DNA from: Elgaria multicarinata webbii
Lineage: Eukaryota; Chordata; Lepidosauria; Squamata; Anguidae
NCBI RefSeq assembly: GCF_023053635.1
Contig: NC_086185.1
Location: 6,357,001-6,421,000, forward strand
DNA length: 64,000 nt
Direction: 5' to 3'
Shown here piece after piece: positions 45,840 through 56,782 of this stretch (position 1 is its first letter; every line of letters begins with the position of its first letter). Position numbers and translations under genes: made by a program. The notes beneath the pieces are model-generated. The model had not been told where the DNA came from, did not search any database, and saw only the letters and a list, made by a program, of their open reading frames with translations.

Positions 45840-46229
45840 CAGAAGTTGCCGCTATCTCCTGCTGTGTGCAGGAGAAGACGCGGGATCAAAACAGCCCTCT
45901 GAATGGGCCACACGCTCGTTGTTTCCTTCCTCTTTCAAACTTCCATGAGTGGTGAATCACAAACGTGCAATAAATCGCTCGTTTAGAGAAGCTCTATTTC
46001 ATTCCCGAACGAGAGGGAAGGAAATAGAGTACCCTGGAGGAAATGATGAGGGACAAACACACGGGCAGAGAAGCAAATACGATTTCCCCTTGTGTGGTCA
46101 TGCTAAATGCTGCAACCCTTTCATTGCAAATCCCACTCGTTCCGGCTAATACACAAGTGCAGCACTGGGGGCAGATAAAACCCAGCAGGGAAACATGGCT
46201 CTCATATATCTAAGATGTGAGGCATGGAG

Positions 46230-46395
46230 ACGCCTTCTACTGAGTCAGACCATTGGTCTATGTAGCCTAGAATTGTTGACACCGATTGGAGCAAGGGCTC
46301 TCCAGGCAGGAGCTTTTTCAGCCTTACCTGGACAGGTAGGATTGAACCTGGGACCTTCTTCATGCAAACCACTGAGCCACGGCCTCTCCCGGTGG
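46230..46395 (-). mobile_element. tRNA-derived SINE type B, decayed
   Basis: TGAGTCAGACCATTGGTCTA, AGGATTGAACCTGGGACCTT and GCAAACCACTGAGCCACGGC are the complement of the SINE B body and tRNA-like head. Confidence 0.6.
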
Positions 46396-46939
46396 CAGCA
46401 AGTGATGCATGACTTCAACAGGCTTGATTATTCCATTTTGCCTGTCACTCCCCTCCCCCACCCTTCCGCTGTCCCACCTGTAGCATCACCCACCGCTCGA
46501 CAACGAAATGTCAGCGTTAAGAAAGAGAGAGAGAGCAAATGAAAGGGTGTCACATCAAGAGATGCTATTCATGCCTTATAATAAAATTATATCCCTTCAT
46601 TCCAACTGACAACTGAAACAATACCACATCTGAAGCATAAATGGTATGCTCTCAAATTGTGGAACGGGGGGTGGGTAGGGGGACACAAGGGAGCTATGAG
46701 ACCGAAAATGGAAAACAGGGCCAACTGGATGTTCCTCTCTGAAATAATTGGTGTTCTGAATTTTGCATAAACCAATGGACGTGTGCGTGTACATGCTTCT
46801 CATTGCTTTTAAAGACAGGGTTTTAAAATAAATGAAAGACAATTTTGACTAAAATTAAGGATGGAAATACTCAGCTTCATCACACCGCACACACCTTTTT
46901 TCAAGTGTGCCGCTCCTGTGTAAAGTAATTGAAAAGACT

Positions 46940-47335
46940 GAGGCCAACATTTGTCCCGAGTGCCTACTCCAAGGGAAGCTCGGAGGATGGCAGCAAGGGA
47001 GAGGGCCTTTTCAATGGTGGCCCCCCAATTATGGAACGATCTCCCCGATGAGGCTCACCTGGCGCCAACATTGTTATCTTTCCGGTGCCAGGTCAAGACT
47101 TTTCTCTTCTCCCAGGCATTTAACAGCATTTAACAACGCTAAGTTTTTTTTTTTTTTAATGGGCCCCAGAACTGTCGTTTTTAAATAGATACCATTGTTT
47201 TTATACTGTTTATGTTTTTGATGGTTTTAAATTTTGTATACTTTTTATTGTTCACTGGTTTAAACTTTTGTGAACTGCCCAGAGAGCTTCGGCTGTGGGG
47301 CAGAATATAAATGTAATCAATCAATCAATCAAGAA
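46940..47335 (+). mobile_element. L2-type LINE 3' end
   Basis: Encodes REARRMAARERAFSMVAPQL then WNDLPDEAHLAPTLLSF, the reverse transcriptase C-terminus, and ends AGAGAGCTTCGGCTGTGGGG with (AATC)n. Confidence 0.7.
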
Positions 47336-47412
47336 GAGGGGCATTGACACATTTCATTTTTGCCTCAAGTTCTATTTCCCTTAGGGCATGAAGGTTGACG
47401 TTATCCACCTGT

Positions 47413-47413
47413 G

Positions 47414-47451
<38 letters not shown>
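47413..47451. repeat. (CA)n microsatellite
   Basis: About 19 perfect AC units. Confidence 0.95.
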
Positions 47452-47454
<3 letters not shown>

Positions 47455-47809
47455 TTTCGACCTATTCCGATCCACTGATGTCCAGTTGACCTTTGACTAA
47501 TATACTCTGTAACGTTCTAAGGGCTGGTTCCTGTCTGTTAACTTACTCAACACTCCTCACCCTAAGACTAAAGTCATCGTGCGCCCACTCGCTTGCCATA
47601 CTGAGACTAGCTATATACAACTTGTTAGCAACCAGAGGTCTCCCAACAGTCTCCCTCCATCCTGTGCCTAGCATGTCTTCCAGCTTAAGATTGTCTACTG
47701 AGATCTTTCTTCAGGTCCCCTACATGGATGGCAATTGGCGAAAGGGACCTTTTGGTTGTGGTTCCAAATCTGAAAAAGCTCCCCACAAAGGCTCCCATGG
47801 TGCCCAATC

Positions 47810-48040
47810 TGAAAACCTTTCCTGGAGAAGAAGGCTATCCATGGCTACTAGCCCTGAGGGTTATGTACTACCTCCAGTATCAGAGGCACATGGGTGGGAG
47901 GGTGCTGTTGCACCATGTCCTGCTTTGTTGGTCCCTAGTCAACAGCTGGTTGGCCACTGTGTGAGCAGAGTGCTGGACTAGATGGACCCTTGGTCTGATC
48001 CAGCATGGCACTACTTATGGTCTTATGTTCTTATCCTAGA
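47810..48040 (+). mobile_element. CR1/L2-like LINE family B, 3' fragment
   Basis: GGAGAAGAAGGCTATCCATG, ACATGGGTGGGAGGGTGCTG, CTGGACTAGATGGACCCTTG and CTTATGGTCTTATGTTCTTA. Confidence 0.7.
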
Positions 48041-48041
48041 A

Positions 48042-48545
48042 TCATAGAATAGTAGAGTTGAAAGGGACCTATAAGGCCATCAAGTCCAAACCCCTGCTCG
48101 ATGCAGGAATCCACCTTAAAGCATACCAGACAGATGGTTGTCCAGCTGCCTCTTGAAGGCCTCTAGTGTGGGAGAGCCCACAACCTACCTAGATCATGGG
48201 TTCCATTGTCGTACTGCTCCAACAGTCAGGAAGTTTTTCTTGATGTCCAGCCGGAATCTGGCTTCCTGTAACTTGAGCCCGTTATTCCGTGTCCTGCACT
48301 CTGGGATGATCGAGAAGAGATCCTGGCCTTCCTCTGAGTGACAACCTTTTAAATATTTGAAGAGTGCTCTCAGGTCTCCCCTCAATCTTCTCTTCTCCAG
48401 GCTAAACATGCCCAGTTCTTTCAGTCTTTCCTCATAGGGCTTTGTTTCCAGACCCCTGATCATCCTGGTTGCCCTCCTCTGAACACGCTCCAGCTTGTCT
48501 GCGTCCTTCTTGAACTGTGGAGCCCAGAACTGGATTCCACTGTCT
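48042..48545 (-). mobile_element. CR1 family A, longer 3' fragment
   Basis: The minus strand encodes [20 protein letters not shown] then [21 protein letters not shown] in one frame. Its 3' end abuts the 3' end of the family B copy to its left, giving a tail-to-tail pair. Confidence 0.85.
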
Positions 48546-48599
48546 AGCGATATTGACGTGCACTGATAACTGTTGGGGCACATCATAAATTCCGTATAT

Positions 48600-50680
48600 C
48601 ACTTTCATCGTGTAATCTCCTGCTTTTTATTCCACTTTATCCAAAATGCCACAACTAATGCGAGTGTGTGTCTTACGATGAGGTATAGATGCGCAAGAAG
48701 GATATAGCATTACCGTGATGGGATCGTGATGATTTGACATAAAGGAAAATGCATATGCAATACTCATGTTCCCCCTTTGTGCATTACCTGTTCCCCTAAG
48801 CCAGGTGTACAAACTGTGGGCCCAATCCAGCCTTGCGGGGTTCTCAGAGAGCTGTGACCATTTCTCTTCACCCCCAATTGTTTGGTGCTCCCCAACTTCT
48901 CTGCGTTCCTCCGCCCCATTCTAAAAGGTTGAAATGTCTCCCCTAATGCATAGTTACTGGCTGTATGAGATTTAAGCTAAAATGTGCTGGTATTTTTGTG
49001 TGTGTGTTTGTGTATATTTTGCCCCCTGTTTGCCTTTGAGCCTGCCCCATTTGGCCTCCCGCCTCGCCCAACTCTGGCGTGCAACCTCAAGACCTTCTCC
49101 AATACTGAGCTCAGCTTTGAGGGTGGAAAAGGTGCAAAACCTCCACCCTAAGTGATCAGAAGCCTAAGTGCAGATCACTCGCAGTGTCTGGGGAAGCATG
49201 AAGCTGCTATGGGAACATTTTGTTCTCATATCTGAAGCTTAAATTGCCTTGGAGCTTCTCACCCACTGTTTGTATTCTCAGCAAAGACTGGCAAATTTGT
49301 AATGCAAATGGGAATTCTACCCCGTGTAGAATGATCTGTTTCCTTTACAATCCCAGCTGCAGCAAGAGAAAGATTCCTAAGAAAAAATGATTTCTTTTTT
49401 GTTGTTTCAAAAGCAGCTTTTTAATTATTATTTTTTGTTAATGGAGTTCTGAACTGTATTAAAAATTAATTTAATTCCCATTCAACCATTTTTGTTCCTC
49501 TTCAAAGAAGGTACGCTAAAGATAGCAAATTATCTGGATCTCCCTGTGTTTGGCTTTGAACTGCCTACTGGCCGTGCTTTTGGATTTGACCCTGACTGGG
49601 AGCTTCTCTACATTTTTTATTTAAAAAATCCGCTCCTTAAAAGGGCTTTCTGCTTCCAAGTTCTTTCTGGGATTGCAATCGGCTCAATTACATGGGTAGC
49701 CACGGAGTTTGAATTGAATGCTTCCTCTCTCTGTGTGCCCCATTCACCTCCATTGAGACAGTGCCATCAAGTGGCAGAATTATTGTGCACTGCTGAGGTT
49801 ACTCACTGGGAGTTCCTGCTTTTTTCGGATATTACCACATTATCTGTGGTTCTTTTAAAAGCGGGATTTCTGGGGGATAGGGCAGGAGATGTGCTAGTCA
49901 TAGATGCTGTCATGAAACGGACCTGCAAACTTCAGTGAGTGGCCAATCATGAGCATGGAATAAATCACGTGTTTAGAGGAGTCCTGGAGCTCTGTCCCAG
50001 CACCACCCAAAGCAGGAAACCATCCTGAAGCTGTTCTTTGCTCTGTCAGGGAAAATGTGCCAGTACCTCTACGGTATCTGTATTTCCCCCCCCCAAGGGG
50101 CAAACATCAGCTTTGAGAAAAGTGAATTTTAATTGGGAAAAATGGGTCAGTGGAAAGTGTTAAACCACCCTCCCTTAGCATCACGGTCACCATTAGATTT
50201 CCACCTCTCTGCAGCTGCTATTAGTTTAAATCATTTTTAATCACTAGAAATCCTAATCACACATCTCGTCCTTTCCCTTTTAGAGGCCTTTTAGCTTGTT
50301 TTGCTAACAGCATCAATATCCCTTTGCTTGCTCAAAGAGGCCCGTACCACTTTGGCTGTCCCACCAACCTGATGCAAGGGCACTCTTTTGGGAGTTTTAG
50401 TTCTTTAATTTCAGGCAAAGGTGCACGCTGAAATATTCCTCCTCCTCACCCACCCATCCCTAATTGCTGCGTAGGAGTCACTAGCTTGAAGAAAAGAGCC
50501 TTTTGTATTTTGCTTCCCCACGTGGGGAGGTTCTGAAACACCGGTACCTCACTATCTGTGTGCATCATTGTCATTGTTAAGGAATCTTGCAGTGCTAAAA
50601 AGAAATTAACAGAAGACTTCAGAGGTGGGTAATGAGGCTGAACCATACAGTGAAGGAGATGCTGAAATAAGGTTCTGGGA
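48600..50680. other. ADGRG4-BRS3 intergenic, no gene recognised
   Basis: A 148-codon plus-strand frame at 49492-49938 has no recognisable homology. 49930-49992 resembles the extra block in repeat X copy 5 (45945-46000). Nothing else supported. Confidence 0.4.
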
Positions 50681-50687
50681 TTTAGTA

Positions 50688-50845
50688 TCACATGCAAAGC
50701 ATGACTTTATGAACTGTCATGTCCTCATGCTGAAATAAACCATCTTCAAGGGATTGACTTCTATGCATCTTCTGAATCTGGGCAGCTGCAGCAGCATCTA
50801 CTGCAGTTAATGGAGATCCTGAAGCATGGTGGCTAAATATTACTT
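50688..50845 (-). CDS. ADGRG4: Candidate last exon of ADGRG4
   Basis: A minus-strand open segment with acceptor GATTCCAG, preceded by a pyrimidine tract, whose phase matches the donor at 56783. The join gives Glu followed by VIFSHHASGSP and a tail of about 50 residues ending in a stop at 50688-50690. Human ADGRG4 has SEISF at a similar point, followed by a shorter tail. The intron would be 5.8 kb. Support is phase, acceptor quality and a short similarity only. Confidence 0.4.
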
Positions 50846-50865
50846 CTGGAATCGGAGGCAGTATA

Positions 50866-51772
50866 CAGAAAAGGGCAACTAAAATGATCAAGGGGACGGA
50901 GCATCTCCCCTATATGAGAAGGTTGCAACAGCTGGGATTGTTTAGCTATGTGGATAGGGAGACATTTTTCTCCCTCTCTCATAATAATAGAACCTGGAGT
51001 TATCCTAAGAAGCTGGTCAGTGGGAGCTTTAGGACAAATAAAGGGAAGGAGATCTTCACACAGTGCCTAGTTAAACTATGGAATTCAGTACCACAAGATG
51101 TGGTGATGGCCGACAATTTGGATGGCTTTAAAAGGGATTTGGATCAATTCCTAGAGGAGTAGGCAATCAATGGCTACCAGTCCTGATGACTATGTGCTAC
51201 CCTATGAAAGCCCTATGAAGAGAGACTGAAAGAACTGGGCATGTTTAGCCTGGAGAAGAGAAGATTGAGGGGAGACATGATAGCACTCTTCAAATACTTA
51301 AAAGGTTGTCACACAGAGGAGGGCCAGGATCTCTTCTCGATCCTCCCAGAGTGCAGGACACGGAATAACGGGCTCAAGTTAAAGGAAGCCAGATTCCGGC
51401 TGGACATCAGGAAAAACTTCCTGACTGTTAGAGCAGTGCGACAATGGAATCAGCTACCTAGGGAGGTTGTGGGCTCTCCCACACTAGAGGCATTCAAGAG
51501 GCAGCTGGACAACCATCTGTCAGGGATGCTTTAGGGTGGATTCCTGCATTGAGCAGGGGGTTGGACTCGATGGCCTTGTAGGCCCCTTCCAACTCTGCTA
51601 TTCTATGATTCTATGATTCTACCTCCAGTATTCGAGGCAGTAAGCCTGTGTGCACCAATTGCTGTGGAACATGGGTGGGAGGGTGCTGTTGCACTCCTGT
51701 CCTGCTTGTTCATCTCTGGCCAATGGCTGGTTGGCCACTGTGTGAACAGAGTGCTGGGCTAGATGGACCCTC

Positions 51773-51817
<45 letters not shown>

Positions 51818-51850
51818 AGGGCTCTTCTTATGTTTTTATGCCAGTTGTTG
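50866..51850 (+). mobile_element. CR1 family B copy interrupted by CR1 family A and an (ATT)n array
   Basis: Family B starts 50866 with a reverse transcriptase end in one frame (HLPYMRRLQQLGLFSYVDRE to DNLDGFKRDLDQFLEE) and reaches TGTGCTACC at 51201. Family A, same orientation, occupies 51201-51620 and encodes [21 protein letters not shown] to LDNHLSGML. Family B resumes at 51621 (ACCTCCAGTATTCGAGGCAG). CTACC on both sides is a likely 5 bp target duplication. An ATT array sits at 51774-51818 within the B tail. Confidence 0.8.
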
Positions 51851-52097
51851 AAGAACATGAGCAGGGTGGTGCTATAGTATTCATGTCCTGCTTGTGAGCT
51901 TCTCACAACTCTCTAGTTGGCCACTGTAGGAACAGAACGCTGGACGAGATAGGGCTTCAGTCTGATCTAGCAGGCTTCCTCTTAGGTTCCAATATCTTCC
52001 TTCTTCCCTTCCATCTCCAGACACCTTGGAGGGATATCAAATGTTGGACTACAATATTTGTAAAGAACCCCTGGAATTTCCAAAACTATACATGAAG

Positions 52098-52099
<2 letters not shown>

Positions 52100-52168
<69 letters not shown>
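52100..52168. repeat. (CT)n(CA)n compound microsatellite
   Basis: About 20 CT units directly followed by about 14 CA units. Confidence 0.95.
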
Positions 52169-52169
<1 letters not shown>

Positions 52170-52170
<1 letters not shown>

Positions 52171-53448
52171 TGACACCTTTAAATACTAACAGGAATAAAG
52201 TGTGCTTGTTGCATGACCTTCACCCAGTCACCACCTTTCAGTCTCATGGACCTCACATTGTTGCTGCAAGGATGAAAATGGGGGTGGAGCTGTGTACACT
52301 GCCCTGAGTCTTGGGAAGAAAAGTGTGGCATAAAATAAGATAAAACTTAATAAATAAGTGTTATCTTTATCCATCATTTAGAGAAGGAAAGACATGTTTA
52401 TTATTTTCATTGCAATTGTGAAGCAGTCAATCCTTATAAGTGATATGTTCACTGGTACTTTTGTATACAATGAAATCGGAGGTCAGCCAGCCAGCCAGCC
52501 CACATGGTTCTTCAGCCATGGTTTTACACGGCACTCCCAATATGCCTGTCAAGGCTCTGCTGAATCTAACACACAAAGTTCTCTTTCTCTCAGCCCTGAA
52601 TTCCTATTGCTCAAGTGAGTCCTCTCCCAGGTGGGAGCCTGCAGGGGCATTCTGGCCAGGTGCAGCAAGTGTCCAGGAGAGGCCACACATGTCCAGGACC
52701 ATGGACAGCTTAGGGTGGAGCAGGTGATGCAATGCAAGGCAAAGCAGAGATTTGAGAGTGTTGCTCCAGCAACAGTCCAGGACCAGAGGCAAACTGAGGT
52801 AGTTCTGTTGCAAAGTGGTGGCCTCCAGCTGTGCTATGCTCTGGTGGAAACTGCTGAGGCTTAGAGACACTTTGCCCTGTTCTGAAGGTATATATTCTGG
52901 CAGGGATGGGAAGCTTCCTGCCATTGCTGGACATGCTACAATGGTGGAGGAGAACCTTCTGAGTTCCTAGTGGTTCTGGTAATAAATCCTCTGCATCAGA
53001 GATGGGGGAGGGATTAGCGCCATTACTTCTTCAGGCACAGAGGATGAAGGCCTCACTGGCCCCTGGGGCTGCCATGCCAGGGGAGTCTCTGGTGGAGCAA
53101 TGGCTTCAGAGGCTTCCTCCTGGAGTAGTCCCTGAACCTGGTCTTCCCTGTGTCATCAGCCCCTCCCCCCTCTTCTGATATCAGGGCCTCTGAATCCTGG
53201 GTCATGACTAAGCCACAGCCTTCTCTGAAAGACAAGAACAGCTTGCCACATGAGGCCCACGGTACGCCTTCCACAGTTTGGGCTCCCCACACGCCTGGTG
53301 GATCTTGCCCACCAGCTCTGGACCATAATTAGGAAGATGCTCCAGCCCCATTCCTACTTTTTCCCATTCCCAGTTAGGCAGGGGGAAAAACCCTGGTGGA
53401 TCACAAGTTATTCTGGCATGGTTGGTCAAATGCTTGCATGCTCAACTG
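52170..53448. other. ADGRG4 last-intron sequence, unassigned
   Basis: 52540-53440 is moderately GC-rich with overlapping short frames on both strands, and feels like an old repeat, but no family landmark was recognised. It lies in the candidate last intron of ADGRG4. Confidence 0.3.
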
Positions 53449-53449
53449 T

Positions 53450-53995
53450 CCATAGAATCATAGAAGAGTAGAGTTGGAAGGGTCCTAGAATGCCATCAAG
53501 TCAAACCCCCTGCTCAATCCACCTGAAAGCATACCTGACCTACCTAGGGAATTTGTTCCATTGTCATACTGCTCCAACAGTCAGGAAGTTTTCCTTATGT
53601 CCAGCTGGAATCTGGCTTCCTGCAACTTGAGCCTGTTAGTCCATGTCCTGCACTCTGGGATAACTGAGAAGAGATCCTGGCCCTCCTCTGTATGACAACC
53701 TTTCAAGTATTTGAAGAGTGCTATCATGTCTCCCCTCAGCCTTCTCTTCTCCAGGCTAAACATGCCCAGTTCTTTCAGTCTCTCCTCATAGGGCTTTGTT
53801 TCCAGACCCCTGATCATCCTGGTTGCCCTCCTCTGAATATGTGCCAGCTTGTCTGCATCCTTCTTGAAGTGTGGAGCCCAGAACTGGACGCAATACTCAA
53901 GATGAGGCCTAACCCAGCGCCCAAAGAGGGGAACCATCACCTCATGTGATTTGGAAGGTATACTTCTATTAATGCAGCCCAAAATAGCATTTACT
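53450..53995 (-). mobile_element. CR1 family A, longest 3' fragment here
   Basis: The minus strand encodes RWVRPHLEYCVQFWAPHFKK then [21 protein letters not shown]: more of the reverse transcriptase thumb region than other copies. The 3' part is eroded near 53500. Confidence 0.85.
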
Positions 53996-54686
53996 TTTTT
54001 TTTACAGCCCCATCACACACACAAAATCTGCCACTGAAACTCTAATTTATTTAATTGCATTGTCCCAATTTGGACTCATTATTTTGAAAAGGCCGACAAC
54101 TGAGTTTTGCAAAAGATCTGCAAGTGGAAGTTGATTTGTTGAAGGCACAAGAACGAGCAGTCTTCCAGGGAGTCACAAAGAACCAAACATGCCCTCAACG
54201 CAAAAACCTCGTTTTCTGAGGACATTCCAGCTCGGCATTCATTGGTGAGGTTTTTCTCACATGAGGCAGCTTGGCCGTCTGGTAAGTCAAGGACGTACAG
54301 CAAACTTGGCCTAGAAGTTACACGGGGAGTAATTTTCAGTTACTGGATATATTTTCCCATAGAGGGGGTCTCAATTGGAAAACCAAGACTTCAGGTAGAA
54401 AGTTTCTGGTCTAAGCCCTTTCCCCAACATTCTATTTCCCTGTGTGCATGGAATTCTTTTTAAATTTTATTTCATCTTAATAAAGTAACGTAGCAGGCAA
54501 ACACCATTCAAATTAAACAAATTATCATTTGCTAATAAAGAAAAAAAACTTCTTATGAATTGGTTCAGTCATTTCAAAAATCAACAAACAAATACATAAA
54601 CAACAGATTTACTATATACAGCAGTTTAAATTATGCACAGCATGGTAAATGTTGAAACTGAGTCCTCTACCAACATATTCCAGAGC

Positions 54687-54689
<3 letters not shown>

Positions 54690-54732
<43 letters not shown>

Positions 54733-55265
54733 CAACAACAACAATAATAATAGATTTGTTACCCGCCTCTCCCTCCGGATCGAGGAGGGGTACATCATAA
54801 ATGCAAATACCATAAAATACATATAATTAAAACATTTAAAACTAATACATTATTAAAAGCAGCACATTATTAAAAGGCATCTTAAAATTCAACTGGGTAG
54901 GCCTGCTGGAAGACATCGGTCTTTATAGCTTTCTTAAAATCCAGAAGACTGTTAAATTGACAAATCTGACAGGTCTTTCCATAATCTGGGAGATGCAAAG
55001 GAAAAGGTTCTCTGGGTAATGGTTGTCAGCCTAGTCTTTGCTGACTGAAGTAGATTCTTCCCAGAGGACCTGAGTGTGCGGGGCGGATTGTATGGGAGAA
55101 GGCGATCCCGCAGGTAGCCTGGACCCAAACCATGTAGGGCTTTAAAGGTGAGAACCAACACTTTGTACTTCGCCCAGAAACTAATCAGCAGCCAGTGAAG
55201 AGATTTTAAAACTGGTGTAATGTGGTCACCCCTAGGTGTACCAGTGACCAGACTGGCGCCATATT
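54690..55265 (-). mobile_element. L2-type LINE 3' end with (TAA)n/(CAA)n
   Basis: TAA array 54690-54752, then the complement of the 25 kb copy. The minus strand encodes MLVLTFKALHGLGPGYLRDRL, then TLRSSGKNLLQ. Confidence 0.75.
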
Positions 55266-55673
55266 ATATTAAAAAAAAACACTTCATTTTTTTCTATAAA
55301 TGTCTTAATTCTCTAGACCTGATAAAGTATTTTTTTAAAAAAAAACCTTGACTATATACAGTATATTGATGATGTTTAATAGCCATCCTTTTATCAATAG
55401 ACTTAATTTTATTTCCCTCTTGGCAGATAGTCATACTAGCTGCAGTGAGAAAGGGAATAACCATTTCTTTATCATCTGGGAGAACTATAATTCAACATAG
55501 CAGAATAATATAATATAATGTAATACAGGGAAACAGTGGATGTCAATGGGACCGTCACTCTGCTCTGGGTTTCAACCAGAACCAGTCAGAACTCAATGTA
55601 GCTCTGTCCTCACCCTGCAATCTGAAGTGGTACAATCCAAAATTGGATCTTCTATGTGATTTTGCTGAACATA

Positions 55674-56287
55674 CAGTGGTGGCCAAAATTGTGGTCTCTT
55701 TTTGCAGTTTTCATGTTTTGCAACTTTGCATACTAATCGAAAATGTTCTGTTTCACGAAATTCAAATGTTTATATATCAATTGAAAGACCTGATTCATGT
55801 AACACAACAACCCTGCTTCTATTCCTGGGTGTCCAATCAACTCTCTTCTTTGGTGCCATTGCTCTATTTATGATGTACGTACGCACACTTTTAATTTGAG
55901 AAATTCTTCAAATATTCGCACACTCTCCAATTGCGCTTCAGTTCCAGGACAAACAGCAAAACCGACTTTCCCCAACTTGAAACATGATGTATCACAGCTA
56001 CTGCCATGTGATTGGTCCCCAGAACAAGGACTGTGATTGGCCAGTAGGGTTTGCAATTCCAATCCGCTTCTTCACTCAATCACCTGAGTTTGTTTTTAAG
56101 ACTAAAGCATAACTTTTTTTGTACTGCAGATATTCACATTCTGTTTTTTGTATTGAATTCAGCATTAAATTCTCTTTCAATTGATATATAAACATTTGAA
56201 TCTCGTGAAACAGAACTGTTTCTATAAGCATGCAAAGTTGAAAAACATGGAAATTTCAAAAAGTTTCAACAGTTTTGGCCACCACTG
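55674..56287. mobile_element. Tc1/mariner-like MITE with ~115 bp inverted ends
   Basis: CAGTGGTGGCCAAAATTGTG at 55674 is mirrored by AACAGTTTTGGCCACCACTG ending 56287. Both arms extend about 115 bp to TATATCAATTGAAAG. A TA lies on each side (55672-55673, 56288-56289). The ~390 bp middle has no convincing transposase. Confidence 0.8.
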
Positions 56288-56649
56288 TATAGCTCTTAGA
56301 TTCTGGTGCCAATTAATTCCATTTTAAAAGTGTCTCTGGCCTGGACTACAGATGCACCAAAATGAGGTGGTAGAATCCTGAAGTGGTTGATTGGAGCACA
56401 CCACTTCAGACTGCATAATAGAGATACCGCTTTTGAGTGCTGCATCTCCCTGCAAAAATTCTCTACAGATTCTCTACCCTTCTTTTTGTGCTAGTTTAAA
56501 AAACACATTTTAGGGGCTATTTTACATAGGGAAGCATTAAAAAAAATTGATGCACCAACTGAAGTCTGTAGTGCTACAGTCCATTCCAAAAACAGGATGC
56601 ACCTTTTCGCTACTTCAGGACTCTACCACCTCGTTATTAACATTATCAT

Positions 56650-56650
56650 T

Positions 56651-56690
<40 letters not shown>

Positions 56691-56755
56691 TATAGTACCA
56701 ACAGTGTACATGGTGCTGTACAGAGTAAAACAATAAAATAGCAAAACCCTGCATC
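56650..56755 (-). mobile_element. L2-type LINE 3' end, second subtype, with (ATTT)n
   Basis: ATTT array then GTACATGGTGCTGTACAGAG, AAACAATAAAATAGCAAAAC. It ends 28 bp before the ADGRG4 donor at 56783. Confidence 0.6.
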
Positions 56756-56782
56756 CTGTGTGCGTACTTTGCTCCTACTCAC

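Larger units (their letters stand above)
45255..46112 (+). repeat. Repeat X, copy 5, split by two other elements
   Basis: Left half 45255-45412 (CATCAGCCAAGCATTTTATT to AAGTCTGACATTTTTATTTT). Right half 45840-46112 (AGAAGTTGCCGCTATCTCCT to CAGAGAAGC). The middle holds the TIR element at 45414 and a SINE at 45605. The right half also has an extra ~100 bp near 45945-46045 not found in the other copies. Confidence 0.8.

Noticed and set aside
49492-49938. 148-codon plus-strand frame upstream of the candidate ADGRG4 last exon
   Set aside because: Hydrophobic but without a family resemblance; its end overlaps text shared with another intergenic repeat.
50884-51534. Two plus-strand frames of 92 and 97 codons with [16 protein letters not shown]-type motifs as a host gene
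   Set aside because: They are the C-terminal ends of LINE reverse transcriptases repeated many times in the window.
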